Positions 9,020 to 18,647 of a DNA stretch of 64,000 bases are shown here, piece by piece (position 1 is the stretch's first letter; every line of letters begins with the position of its first letter). The stretch is taken from contig NZ_FNHH01000001.1 of NCBI RefSeq assembly GCF_900103545.1, positions 248,001-312,000 of the forward strand, given 5' to 3'. The stretch is from Daejeonella rubra (GTDB taxonomy: Bacteria > Bacteroidota > Bacteroidia > Sphingobacteriales > Sphingobacteriaceae). The notes beneath the pieces are model-generated. The model worked only from the letters and a program-made list of their open reading frames with translations. It did not search any database and was not told the DNA's origin. The translations under genes were made by a program, and so were the position numbers.

Positions 9020-9967
9020 ATGCGTGATCTGAAAATTATTGAGGTTAAATCTGAAATTGGGGCAGGAACACGTGGATCCAGTTTGGGAATTGATGCAATT
9101 AAAATTGCTGCACTTGATTTTGGAAGCAGGTATTTTAAGAAGTACAAAAATATTGAAATTCCGAATGAGAATCATTTATTGCTTGAATCTGCAGGTAATC
9201 AGTTCGCCAAGCGAATTTCCGGTGTACTGACTATGGTTGAACGCGTTGCTGAGGAGGTATCCAAAACATTGATGAATAATCAATTTCCTATTCTTCTTTC
9301 TGGTGATCACAGTTGCTCGGCGGGTACAATTTCCGGAATTCGTAAGGCTTTTCCAAAGGCCAGATTGGGTGTGATCTGGATAGATGCACATGCTGATATT
9401 CATTCGCCTTACACTACTCCTTCAGGGAACTTGCATGGAATGCCTTTAGCAATTGTTTTAGATGAAGATAATATTGATTCGAAGATCAATAAGCCTGATC
9501 AGGAGACTTTGAATTATTGGTATCAATTGAAGAATGTAGCTAAAATATCCCCCAAAATTAAGTACAGCGACCTTGTTTATATTGCTTTACGCGATGCGGA
9601 AACCCCAGAACTGTATTTACTCAATAAGCATAAAGTTAAAAATTTTCCTACTCTGGAGATCCGAAAGCGTGGAGTAGAGCGTGTAGCAATTGATGCCCTT
9701 AAATATTTGGATCAATGTGATATGATCTATGTTTCATTTGATGTAGATGCTCTTGATGCCTCAATTTCAAAAGGTACCGGGACACCAGTATCTAATGGAA
9801 TTACTGAAAGAGAAGCAGGAAATTTAGTTTCACGTTTGATGAGTAATGAAAAAGTATGCTGTTTTGAGATGGTAGAAGTTAATCCTACACTGGATAAAGA
9901 AAACCTGATGGCAGAGAATGCATTTGAGATCTTACTTCGTGCGACAAATTCCTTAATTAACGATTAA
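9020..9967 (+). CDS. Arginase/agmatinase-family ureohydrolase
   Basis: Binuclear manganese hydrolase of 315 residues releasing urea from arginine or a guanidino compound. Metal ligands are visible in SGDHS (H97), WIDAHADIH (D122, H124, D126) and SFDVDALDAS, and the substrate-loop motif SGNLHGMP is of the arginase type. Next to speA an agmatinase role (agmatine to putrescine) is attractive by context, but the SGNLHGMP loop favours arginase. It is divergent from speA and 26 nt upstream of argS, probably in one transcript with it. Confidence 0.9.
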   Translation: MRDLKIIEVKSEIGAGTRGSSLGIDAIKIAALDFGSRYFKKYKNIEIPNENHLLLESAGNQFAKRISGVLTMVERVAEEVSKTLMNNQFPILLSGDHSCSAGTISGIRKAFPKARLGVIWIDAHADIHSPYTTPSGNLHGMPLAIVLDEDNIDSKINKPDQETLNYWYQLKNVAKISPKIKYSDLVYIALRDAETPELYLLNKHKVKNFPTLEIRKRGVERVAIDALKYLDQCDMIYVSFDVDALDASISKGTGTPVSNGITEREAGNLVSRLMSNEKVCCFEMVEVNPTLDKENLMAENAFEILLRATNSLIND

Positions 9968-9993
9968 ATTTACAGGGCTTAAGGCCAATAAAA

Positions 9994-11772
9994 ATGACAA
10001 TAGAAAATACCATAGTTCAGCAAATCCAGAAGGCTGTTTCAGTGCTTTATCAAACAGAGATCGCATCAGATAGTATAGTTATTCAGGAAACGCGCAAAGA
10101 ATTTGAAGGTCAGGTTACAGTAGTTACCTTTCCATTTACACGTTTTTCTAAAAAAACTCCTGAACAAACCGGAACTGAAATAGGGGAGTACCTGAAGGAG
10201 AATGTAAAAGAAGTTGAAGACTTCAACGTGATCAAGGGATTTTTGAATTTGTCAATTGCTGATTCTTACTGGATTGATGAGTTACTGAATACAGTTCATA
10301 GTAATTCATTTGGGCAATTTCCATCAAACGGAAAAAAGGTTATGGTTGAATATTCTTCTCCCAATACCAATAAACCGCTTCATTTAGGTCACGTGCGTAA
10401 TAATTTATTGGGTTATTCTGTTGCTGAAATCTTGTCGGCAAATGGATATGAAGTGATAAAAGTCAATCTGGTAAATGATCGGGGCATACATATTTGTAAG
10501 TCTATGCTTGCCTGGCAATTATTTGGAAATGGCGAAACTCCTGAAAGCAGTGGATTAAAAGGGGACCATCTGGTAGGTAAATATTATGTGATCTTCGATA
10601 AGGAATATAAAAAACAGATCGAAGCTCTGACCTATGAGGGGCAGACAGAAGATGAAGCAAAAAAGAATGCTCCGATCATAAAGGAGGCCCAGGAAATGCT
10701 TTTGAAATGGGAGGCCGGCGATAAGGACGTTAAAGAGCTTTGGAGTATGATGAACGGCTGGGTCTACTCCGGTTTTGAAGTCACTTATAAAATGCTGGGA
10801 GTTGATTTCAAGAAATACTATTATGAATCAGATACTTACCTTTTAGGGAAGGATACGATTCAGGAGGGACTTGAAAAGGGTGTTTTTTTTAAAAAGGATG
10901 ATGGATCAGTTTGGATAGATCTTACTGAAGATGGTTTGGATCAGAAGCTTGTTCTTCGTGCGGATGGTACTTCTGTTTACATTACTCAGGATCTCGGAAC
11001 GGCGCAACTAAAATATGACGACTTTAAAATGGATAAGTCAATTTATGTAGTTGGTAATGAGCAGGACTATCACTTTAAAGTTTTATTTCTGATTCTTCAG
11101 AAATTAGGTAAAACATGGGCAAAAGGTTTATTTCATCTTTCCTATGGGATGGTTGATCTGCCTTCCGGAAAGATGAAATCCAGAGAGGGGACAGTTGTTG
11201 ATGCCGATGAGCTGATGGATGATATGATCCTTACTGCCCGGGAAAGAACTGAGGAATTGGGAAAAGTTGAAGGATTCACCGAAGAAGAAAAGATAGACCT
11301 TTATAATATGATCGGATTAGGAGCTCTTAAATTTTTCCTGTTGAAGGTTGAACCTAAAAAGAGACTATTATTTGATCCGAATGAATCAATTGATTTTCAA
11401 GGTCATACAGGTCCTTTTATTCAGTACACTCATGCAAGGATACGTTCAGTGATGGCAAAAGCTGATTATAAAAATAAAATTTCCTTGAACTATTCTAATG
11501 TCCTTACTGTACTTGAAAGGGACCTGATCGTTAATTTGGCTAAATATCCTGATGTTATAGCTGCATCTGCAAGGGAATACAGTCCGGCACATATCGCAAA
11601 TTATGTTTTTGAGCTGGCCAAATTATTTAATAAGTTCTATCATGAGGAAAGCATTCTGAAGGCCGAAGATCCGGATGTCAGAAATTTCAGGCTCGATCTT
11701 TCTGCTGCAACTGCGTCTACAATTAATAAAGGAATGAAATTACTGGGGATCAGGGTGCCTTCGAGGATGTAG
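9994..11772 (+). CDS. argS: Arginyl-tRNA synthetase
   Basis: Class I synthetase charging tRNA(Arg); 592 residues, normal length. Order of domains: N-terminal additional domain, Rossmann core with HIGH-type motif in NKPLHLGHVRNN, KMSK equivalent in SGKMKSREG, and the DALR anticodon-binding domain at the C terminus ending in GMKLLGIRVPSRM. All three neighbouring genes (speA, arginase-type, argS) concern arginine. The stop codon is followed after about 40 nt by a heptanucleotide repeat tract. Confidence 0.97.
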   Translation: MTIENTIVQQIQKAVSVLYQTEIASDSIVIQETRKEFEGQVTVVTFPFTRFSKKTPEQTGTEIGEYLKENVKEVEDFNVIKGFLNLSIADSYWIDELLNTVHSNSFGQFPSNGKKVMVEYSSPNTNKPLHLGHVRNNLLGYSVAEILSANGYEVIKVNLVNDRGIHICKSMLAWQLFGNGETPESSGLKGDHLVGKYYVIFDKEYKKQIEALTYEGQTEDEAKKNAPIIKEAQEMLLKWEAGDKDVKELWSMMNGWVYSGFEVTYKMLGVDFKKYYYESDTYLLGKDTIQEGLEKGVFFKKDDGSVWIDLTEDGLDQKLVLRADGTSVYITQDLGTAQLKYDDFKMDKSIYVVGNEQDYHFKVLFLILQKLGKTWAKGLFHLSYGMVDLPSGKMKSREGTVVDADELMDDMILTARERTEELGKVEGFTEEEKIDLYNMIGLGALKFFLLKVEPKKRLLFDPNESIDFQGHTGPFIQYTHARIRSVMAKADYKNKISLNYSNVLTVLERDLIVNLAKYPDVIAASAREYSPAHIANYVFELAKLFNKFYHEESILKAEDPDVRNFRLDLSAATASTINKGMKLLGIRVPSRM

Positions 11773-11814
11773 GTCGATGAGAATTTGTTTGTGGATAATT
11801 GAATGTTGAGTTAT

Positions 11815-12046
11815 GAGCCAGGAACCAAGAGCCAGGAACCAAGAACAAGGAACAAAGATCAAGGAATAATGACTTTGTAATGCTAATTTGAAATTTGCTG
11901 TTTTTTTCAGACCTCTGACAACAGATAACAGGAACAAAGAACAAGGAATCAAGACTGTGTAGTGCTAATTTGAAATTTACTGCTTTTTTTCGGACCTCAG
12001 ACTTCAGTCCTCAGACAACTGATAACAGACCACAGACAACAGAATA
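11815..12046. repeat. Degenerate heptanucleotide repeat tract, locus 2, with ~80-nt duplication
   Basis: This fills the gap 11773-12052. Seven-nt words run GAGCCAG, GAACCAA (both twice), GAACAAG, GAACAAA, GATCAAG from 11815; CAGACCT, CTGACAA, CAGATAA, CAGGAAC from 11908; CGGACCT, CAGACTT, CAGTCCT, CAGACAA, CTGATAA, CAGACCA from 11991 to 12046. A non-heptad spacer of ~32 nt (11877-11907, core GCTAATTTGAAATTT) recurs 80 nt later at 11957-11990, so the tract contains a partial tandem duplication. Minus-strand ORFs across it are made of repeat and are not genes. Confidence 0.8.
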
Positions 12047-12052
12047 TCAGGC

Positions 12053-12943
12053 TTACTTTTTGAATTTCTTTGAAAGTTCAGGTTCTTTGATTCCATTGCT
12101 GTAATCATAAAATCCCTGACCAGACTTTATTCCCAAATTTCCTGCTGTGACCATGTTGACCAGAAGAGGGCAAGGCGCATATTTAGGATTTCCAAAACCT
12201 TGTTGTAGTACATTTAGAATTGCCAGACATACGTCGAGGCCAATAAAATCTGCTAGTTGCAATGGACCCATTGGATGGGCCATTCCCAGCTTCATTACTG
12301 TGTCGATCTCATTTACCCCTGCAACACCTTCGTGTAAAGAGTAAATAGCCTCATTGATCATTGGCATTAAAATTCGGTTGGCAACGAAGCCTGGATAATC
12401 ATTTACCTCTACCGGGATTTTGTTCAGGCTGACAGCCAGATCCATTATTGTTTTAGTGACTTCATCAGAAGTTGAATATCCTCTGATCACTTCAACAAGT
12501 TTCATTACTGGAACCGGGTTCATGAAGTGCATTCCTATTATCTTATCTGCTCGCTGGGTAATTGATGCAATTTTACCAATGGAGATAGATGAGGTATTTG
12601 ATGCCAGAATTGCATCTGGTTTGCAGAATGTGTCCAGATTCTTGAAAATTTCAAGTTTTATTGCCAGATTTTCGGTTGCTGCTTCGATAACAAGGTCTGA
12701 CTCTGAAACCCCTGATCTGGTATCAGTATAAGTTTGAATATTCTTAAGTGCAGAAAATTTTAATTCTTCAGTAATCAGGCCTTTTACCAGTTGTCTGTCA
12801 AGATTTTTGCTGATAGCATTCATGCCCTTTTCAAGACTATCCTGCGAAATGTCAATCAAATTAACCCGATATCCTGCAATTGCGAAGGAGTGTGCAATTC
12901 CGTTGCCCATCGTGCCGGAACCTATTACTGAGATTAGTTTCAT
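12053..12943 (-). CDS. 3-hydroxybutyryl/3-hydroxyacyl-CoA dehydrogenase
   Basis: NAD-dependent oxidation of 3-hydroxyacyl-CoA, in fatty-acid or butyrate metabolism. The 296-residue single-function form has the N-terminal Rossmann motif GSGTMGNGIA (G8, G10, G13), an acidic residue ending the second strand (LIDIS), the HFMNPVPVMKLVEV signature, and the C-terminal helical domain with GFVANRILMPMINEA. It is monocistronic with the heptanucleotide tract directly after its stop. No thiolase or enoyl-CoA hydratase gene is adjacent. Confidence 0.95.
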   Translation of the reverse strand: MKLISVIGSGTMGNGIAHSFAIAGYRVNLIDISQDSLEKGMNAISKNLDRQLVKGLITEELKFSALKNIQTYTDTRSGVSESDLVIEAATENLAIKLEIFKNLDTFCKPDAILASNTSSISIGKIASITQRADKIIGMHFMNPVPVMKLVEVIRGYSTSDEVTKTIMDLAVSLNKIPVEVNDYPGFVANRILMPMINEAIYSLHEGVAGVNEIDTVMKLGMAHPMGPLQLADFIGLDVCLAILNVLQQGFGNPKYAPCPLLVNMVTAGNLGIKSGQGFYDYSNGIKEPELSKKFKK

Positions 12944-13309
12944 TTTTAAATTATTTAGATGATTGACGAACTAAAGGATCAAAGGTATAAAGGTTTTTAT
13001 ATTGTTCATTATTTAGCGTCTCCGCATTTTTTTGAATTATTTTTCAGCAACAATTTCTTTACAAAAAGGCTTGGTTAATATTTTTTTTCTGCTAACTGGG
13101 AGATTGTGATTTTTAGTTTATGACCTTTAGATGCATATTGAGGGGCTTTTATTACAGCGAAGTGGGAAAATACTATGCGTTTTTGCAACAATTTTGTTAC
13201 ATCAAAGTTACAAACCTAATACAAGTTTGTCGGCTTAAACTGCTATTCTTGCGCATTAAAGCCCGCACAGAGGGTTTCGTAACCAATTAATTAATTTAAC
13301 ATAAATCAA
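12944..13309. other. Long leader region between the dehydrogenase gene and susC
   Basis: This 366-nt gap holds no supported ORF. A -7-like box TATTCTTG (13244-13251) with TTTG 14 nt upstream (13226-13229) is the best promoter candidate for susC, although that spacing is short. The transcript would start near 13258 and could fold a small hairpin, AAGCCC with GGGTTT (13259-13264 and 13272-13277). The rest shows nothing I recognise. Confidence 0.4.
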
Positions 13310-16300
13310 ATGAAAAGAAAATTACTAGCTTTCTTATTGTTAAGCCTGTTTGCTATTACCAGCGCTATGGCTCAGAATAAGACAATCACTGGTAGAGTTG
13401 TTGGAGCTGATGATGGCCTCCCTCTTCCAGGTGTTTCTGTGAGAGCCGGATCCGCAGGTACTACAACCGGGTCAGACGGAAATTACTCACTAAGTGTTCC
13501 TTCAGCAACAACCAGAATAACATTTACCTATATAGGTTATGTAACTCAGAATGTTACTATTGGAGCGACAAATGTAGCTAATGCAACATTAGTCTTTGAT
13601 TCTCAGCAGTTAGCAGAGGTTGTGGTACAAGTGCCTTACGGATCAATTTCGAAAAAAGCATTTACCGGAGCTGAAGCTACTGTAACAAGTGCACAGATAC
13701 AAAAATCACAGGTAACATCTGTTTCCCGTGTATTAGAAGGCCTTATTCCGGGTATCCAAACATCGAATGGTGGTGGTACTCCAGGATCGAGTGCAGCTAT
13801 TCGTATTAGAGGTATTGGATCGATCAATGCAAGTAGTTCTCCTTTATATGTTGTAGATGGAGTTCCTTTTGATGGTACAATTTCTTCAATATCAACTGAT
13901 GATATTGAGACTGTTACCGTATTGAAGGATGCTGCTGCATCTGCTTTGTACGGTGCTCGTGCAGCCAATGGAGTGATCATGATCACAACGAAAGTTGGAA
14001 AAAAGGGTACTTCAAGAATTGCTGTAAATCTTAGATCTGGTCTTTCTGAAAGAGGAATTCCTGAATATGAAAGAGTTGGTGCAAAAGATTACATGGAATT
14101 AATGTGGGAATCAACCAGAAATGCAAATCTTGTAGCTAGAAATCCAGCTACAGGCGCCAATTTTACAAGAGCTGAAGCAGGAGTTGCCGCTTCAGCAATT
14201 CTTACTGCTCCAACTGGCTTAGGATATAATCCTTACAGTATTAAGGGTAGTGGCCTTGTTGATGCAGCTACTGGAAAATTAAATTCGTCTGCTGTATTGT
14301 TATATCAGGATAGCTGGGCTGATGCATTATTCCAGAGTGCAAATAGAAATGACCTTAACTTAAACATTTCAGGCGGTGCTGAGAAAAGCGACTATTTACT
14401 TTCTGTTGGATATATTCAGGAAGATGGTATTGCTAAATTCTCTGATTATGATCGTTTAAATGCCAGATTAAAAGTTAATTCTGAAGTCAGACCATGGTTG
14501 AACGCTGGTTTGAATATTGGTACTACTTTCTCTAATTCGACAGGTGATTTTGCTACAGGAACGGCTACTTCAAATCCGTTCTATTACTCACGTTATATGG
14601 GTCCTATTTATCCCGTATATGAGAGAGATGCTAATGGAATTATTGTAATTGATCCTGTAACTAATCAAAAGAAATTAGATTGGGGAGTTGCAACACAAAT
14701 GGGCGCCAGACCATATGCAGCTAACTCTAACCTTGTAGGTACTTTAGCTCTGGATGAGAGATCAACCAGAAGAAGTGAAGGTACTGCAAACACATTTTTA
14801 GAAGTTAAATTCCTGAAGGATTTTGCATTTAAGACTTCATTGGGTGGTAATTTTTACAATGGATTAGGTACCGCTTATCAGAATTCACTATTTGGAGATG
14901 CGGTTAACGTGACAGGTAGATCAACAAAATCTGACACACGTAATATTTCCTATACTTTCAATCAGGTATTAAACTGGAATAAGAATTTTGGTGATCATGG
15001 ATTCAATGCTTTAGCAGGTCATGAAAACTATTCTTTTGAAGGAAGGTTTATGTCTGCAACCCGTACTGGATTTCCTTTCCCGGGTGTTGTAGAATTAGCT
15101 CCCGCAGCAACTTTAAGTGCAGCAACTTCATTTACAGATCAACATAAAATTGAAAGTTACTTTTCTCAGTTGAATTATAACTTCAAAGGAAAATATCTGC
15201 TTTCTGGTAGTTTCAGAACCGATGGTTCTTCCAGATTCTACGTTGATAATCGTTGGGGTAACTTCTGGTCTGTAGGTGCTGGTTACCGTATCTCTGAAGA
15301 AGCATTTTTCAAGAAATTTACCTGGATCGATGAGTTAAAACTTCGTGGAAGTTATGGTCAGCAAGGTAATGAAGATACCGGTGATTATTATTCATGGCAA
15401 GGTCTTTATTCACTTGGATTTAATAACGTAAACTCTCCGGGTGCTATTCTTTCTTCAATTGCTAATCCTGAATTAGAATGGGAAAAGAATGTTTCATTCA
15501 ACGTTGGTGCTGATTTTAGATTATTCAACAAATTAGATGGAACGATCGAATATTACGAACGTACTTCTCAGGATCTATTATTCTCGGTTCCTTTGCCTTT
15601 ATCTACAGGATTAAGTTCAATTCTTAGAAACGTTGGTACAATGAAAAACTCTGGTGTTGAATTACAGTTGGGTTACAATGCTGTAAGAAATACCGATTTT
15701 GACTACAGAATCGATCTGAATCTTTCTAAATTCAAAAATGAGATCACTAAACTTCCACAGGCTGAAATTATCAGCGGAACTAAAAAGTTAAGTGTTGGTA
15801 ATGATATTTATGCATTCTGGTTACGTGAATATGCAGGTGTTGATCCGGCAAACGGAGATGCGCTTTACTATCAGGATACAAAAGACGCAGCTGGAAATGT
15901 TACTGGCAGAACTACTGTTAATAACATCAATAACGCTACCTATTACTATAAAGGTACTGCAATCCCGGATCTGATCGGAGGTATTACAAACTCATTCAGA
16001 TATAAGAATTTTGATCTTTCTGCTTTAGTTACATTCCAGTTAGGTGGTGAATTCTATGATGGTAACTATGCCAATTTAATGGCAAGAGGTACCTATGGAC
16101 AGGCACTTTCTGTTAATATGTTAAGAAGATGGCAAAATCCTGGTGACATTACTGATGTTCCAAGACTTCAAAGAGGTGTTGCTAACCAGGATGGAATTTC
16201 AACCAGATTCTTATATGATGCATCTTACCTTACTCTTAAGAATGTGAATTTAGGTTATACTATTCCTAAATCAGTATTTTCGAAATACGGTATAAGCAGT

Positions 16301-16444
16301 TTCCGCGCGTTCGTATCTGCTGACAATGCTATTACAGCGACAAAGAGATTAGGAATGGATCCTCAGCGTACATTCAACGGAACATCTGATTTTACTTATC
16401 CGATCTTCCGTACGTTTACTTTTGGACTAAACGTTAACTTATAA
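13310..16444 (+). CDS. SusC/RagA-family TonB-linked outer-membrane transporter
   Basis: Outer-membrane importer that works with a SusD lid lipoprotein and TonB. 1044 residues: signal peptide (cleaved after SAMAQ), carboxypeptidase-D-regulatory-like domain (about 26-100, ITGRVVGADDGLPLPGVSV), TonB plug with the SusC signature (VYVVDGVPFDG-type segment LYVVDGVPFDG), then the beta-barrel ending in the aromatic C terminus FGLNVNL. There is no N-terminal STN domain, so no anti-sigma signalling is expected. The next gene is its SusD partner, 14 nt away. The substrate is unknown because no hydrolase or sugar gene is in the operon. Confidence 0.96.
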   Translation: MKRKLLAFLLLSLFAITSAMAQNKTITGRVVGADDGLPLPGVSVRAGSAGTTTGSDGNYSLSVPSATTRITFTYIGYVTQNVTIGATNVANATLVFDSQQLAEVVVQVPYGSISKKAFTGAEATVTSAQIQKSQVTSVSRVLEGLIPGIQTSNGGGTPGSSAAIRIRGIGSINASSSPLYVVDGVPFDGTISSISTDDIETVTVLKDAAASALYGARAANGVIMITTKVGKKGTSRIAVNLRSGLSERGIPEYERVGAKDYMELMWESTRNANLVARNPATGANFTRAEAGVAASAILTAPTGLGYNPYSIKGSGLVDAATGKLNSSAVLLYQDSWADALFQSANRNDLNLNISGGAEKSDYLLSVGYIQEDGIAKFSDYDRLNARLKVNSEVRPWLNAGLNIGTTFSNSTGDFATGTATSNPFYYSRYMGPIYPVYERDANGIIVIDPVTNQKKLDWGVATQMGARPYAANSNLVGTLALDERSTRRSEGTANTFLEVKFLKDFAFKTSLGGNFYNGLGTAYQNSLFGDAVNVTGRSTKSDTRNISYTFNQVLNWNKNFGDHGFNALAGHENYSFEGRFMSATRTGFPFPGVVELAPAATLSAATSFTDQHKIESYFSQLNYNFKGKYLLSGSFRTDGSSRFYVDNRWGNFWSVGAGYRISEEAFFKKFTWIDELKLRGSYGQQGNEDTGDYYSWQGLYSLGFNNVNSPGAILSSIANPELEWEKNVSFNVGADFRLFNKLDGTIEYYERTSQDLLFSVPLPLSTGLSSILRNVGTMKNSGVELQLGYNAVRNTDFDYRIDLNLSKFKNEITKLPQAEIISGTKKLSVGNDIYAFWLREYAGVDPANGDALYYQDTKDAAGNVTGRTTVNNINNATYYYKGTAIPDLIGGITNSFRYKNFDLSALVTFQLGGEFYDGNYANLMARGTYGQALSVNMLRRWQNPGDITDVPRLQRGVANQDGISTRFLYDASYLTLKNVNLGYTIPKSVFSKYGISSFRAFVSADNAITATKRLGMDPQRTFNGTSDFTYPIFRTFTFGLNVNL

Positions 16445-16458
16445 TCATACTTAGTATT

Positions 16459-17919
16459 ATGAAAAAAATATTTATAAAAATCTGTTCGGTAGCAATGGTT
16501 TTAACCATATTATCGGGCTGTAAAAAGGAGTATTTAGAAACTGCTCCAACCGGATCAGTACCTTCTGAGGGTGTTTTTACCACCACCGATGGTGCATTAG
16601 TAGCCTTAAATGGTACTTACCGGTATATGTGGAATAGTCTTGGAGGTAGTCATGGTCATTTTGGTCAGAAGGCTGTTGACCTTACTATGGATGTTATGGG
16701 TAATGACATGGCTATTCATGGAACAAGTTATGGTTGGTTTAATGCGGAGAACAGATTTACTGCTCACTTAAACCCTGCACCAGGTACACGTTCTGCATTT
16801 ACATGGGAGTATTATTACAGAGTTATTAATAATGCGAACATCATTATCAAAAATATAGATGCTGCCACTGGTCCTGCTGCCGACAAAGATAATATCAAAG
16901 GTCAGGCACTGGCATTAAGAGCATACAACTATTTTTACCTTGTTAACTTATTTCAGCATACCTATAAGGGTAATGAGACTAAGCCTGGTGTTCCTGTTTA
17001 TACAGAGCCTATTATTACTGGTAATCCAAGAGGAACTGTTGCTGCTGTTTACACTCAGATCATTGCAGATTTAAAAGCTGCTGAGACCTTATTAGCTGGT
17101 AAAACCAAGAAACAGTTTGCTCATATTAATCAGGCAACTGTTAAGGGAATCTATGCCAGAGTAGCATTGCAAATGGAGGATTGGTCAACTGCAGCTACAA
17201 AAGCAGCAGAAGCTCGTTCAGCTTATCCTTTGATGTCAAATGCACAGTATGTTGCAGGCTTTAGTGTGAAAAATACTGAGTGGATCTGGGGATTAGAAAT
17301 TCCAAATGATCAGGCTACTATTTTTGCATCTTTCTTCTCTCATTTTGATGCTAATACTTTGAGTTATGCTCAGTTGGGCATGCAGAAGAAGATCACAAAG
17401 GAGCTTTATGATCAGATTCCCGCTGCTGATGTTAGAAAATCGACTTTTAGAACTCCTGGAACCGCTACCTCAACATTCCCTGACTACAGTCAGAATAAAT
17501 TCAGATTGCCAACTCCTGGTTCATGGGCAGCTGATTATATCTTGTTAAGGTCTTCAGAAATGTATTTGATCGAAGCTGAAGCTAATGCTCGTCTTGGTGA
17601 TGCAGGTAAAGCTAAAACGGCTTTGGAAGCACTTATCAAGCCAAGAAATGCTGCATATGTTGCACCTGCAACAGCTCCGGATTTAATTACCGAAGCCTTA
17701 TTACAAAGAAGAATTGAGCTTTGGGGAGAAGGTTTCTCATTGCTGGATCTTAAGCGTTTGAAACTTCCTTTGAACAGAGCTTCTGGTACAGGAAATCATG
17801 TTGCAGCGATCGCAGTTATTTTTACACTGCCTTCTCAAGATCCAACATGGTTATTCAGAATTCCTCAATCAGAGATTGATGCTAGTGATGCAATTAATCC
17901 TGCTGATCAGAATCCATAA
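16459..17919 (+). CDS. SusD/RagB-family nutrient-binding lipoprotein
   Basis: Surface lipoprotein of 486 residues that caps the SusC barrel and binds the nutrient. The lipobox is LSGC (Cys21), followed by KKEYLETAPTGSVP, typical of SusD N termini. TPR-like helical segments include RAYNYFYLVNLF; the C-terminal region carries RRIELWGEGFSLLDLKRLKLPL, a hallmark of the family. It is co-transcribed with susC and followed by a strong intrinsic terminator. No sigma or anti-sigma genes and no glycoside hydrolase are adjacent. Confidence 0.95.
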   Translation: MKKIFIKICSVAMVLTILSGCKKEYLETAPTGSVPSEGVFTTTDGALVALNGTYRYMWNSLGGSHGHFGQKAVDLTMDVMGNDMAIHGTSYGWFNAENRFTAHLNPAPGTRSAFTWEYYYRVINNANIIIKNIDAATGPAADKDNIKGQALALRAYNYFYLVNLFQHTYKGNETKPGVPVYTEPIITGNPRGTVAAVYTQIIADLKAAETLLAGKTKKQFAHINQATVKGIYARVALQMEDWSTAATKAAEARSAYPLMSNAQYVAGFSVKNTEWIWGLEIPNDQATIFASFFSHFDANTLSYAQLGMQKKITKELYDQIPAADVRKSTFRTPGTATSTFPDYSQNKFRLPTPGSWAADYILLRSSEMYLIEAEANARLGDAGKAKTALEALIKPRNAAYVAPATAPDLITEALLQRRIELWGEGFSLLDLKRLKLPLNRASGTGNHVAAIAVIFTLPSQDPTWLFRIPQSEIDASDAINPADQNP

Positions 17920-17934
17920 TCAATATAAATTTTC

Positions 17935-17978
17935 AAAAAAAGGTCCCTGGTGCATTTGCATCAGGGACCTTTTTTTTG
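17935..17978 (+). terminator. Rho-independent terminator of the susC-susD operon
   Basis: AGGTCCCTG (17941-17949) pairs with CAGGGACCT (17962-17970); the stem is preceded by seven A and followed by eight T. This is a textbook intrinsic terminator 20 nt after susD and can work in both directions, also for bioD. Confidence 0.9.
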
Positions 17979-18035
17979 ATAAAATATTTGTTGGACCAGA
18001 AAGGTCACTTGTTTTTATACAAACAATACTTTAAA

Positions 18036-18647
18036 TTAATAGATCAGTTGATCTGAGAATTCCTTGATCGAAGCTTTATTAAGTTTATTAAAAAAAGGAA
18101 TACGAATAATTGGGATCCCTGTTTGTTTGAAAATAACCTCTTCTGAACTTTGATTGGTCTCTCCGCAGAATATCAGTCGGCGAATTGGTATATTTCTGGT
18201 TTTCAGAATTTCAGCTGAAAGCAAGGTATGATTTATACTTCCCAGATAGTTTTTAGAAACCAGCACTACTTCAGCATCCAGTTTTTTTATCAGATCGATC
18301 ATCAGATCTTTATCATTCAATGGGACCATTAATCCTCCGGCACCTTCAATGATCAGCTGATTTTCTGTATTGGGTAAAATGATCTTATCCAAATCTATCC
18401 GTATTCCGTCCAGGGCAGCAGATTGATGGGGAGAGAGGGGCTGTGAGAGACGATAAGCTTCTTCATGGAATAAGCTTTGCTCGTTGGAAATTAAACTGCG
18501 TACTAGCATTGTATCACTGTTGTCCAATTCGCCTGATTGTACAGGTTTCCAATAATCAGCCTTTAATTTTTCCACCAGAATAGCAGAAACTATAGTTTTG
18601 CCTACTCCTGTTCCTATACCTGTTATAAATATGGGCCGCTTTGTCAA
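18036..18647 (-). CDS. bioD: Dethiobiotin synthetase
   Basis: ATP-dependent ring closure of 7,8-diaminopelargonate to dethiobiotin. 203 residues. The N-terminal P-loop is FITGIGTGVGKT, then KPVQSG and EGAGGLMVPL, all family hallmarks. The start is TTG at 18647 (TTGACAAAG), overlapping the bioF stop; no ATG lies in a sensible position. BioA and BioB are not in the window, so biotin synthesis is split over several loci. Confidence 0.93.
   Translation of the reverse strand: MTKRPIFITGIGTGVGKTIVSAILVEKLKADYWKPVQSGELDNSDTMLVRSLISNEQSLFHEEAYRLSQPLSPHQSAALDGIRIDLDKIILPNTENQLIIEGAGGLMVPLNDKDLMIDLIKKLDAEVVLVSKNYLGSINHTLLSAEILKTRNIPIRRLIFCGETNQSSEEVIFKQTGIPIIRIPFFNKLNKASIKEFSDQLIY

Noticed and set aside
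8912..9175. Longer speA frame starting at 9175
   Set aside because: It overlaps the divergent arginase gene, lacks family similarity, and a -7 promoter box lies inside it.
11740..11952. Minus-strand ORFs over the heptanucleotide tract
   Set aside because: They consist of repeat translation and have no coding character.
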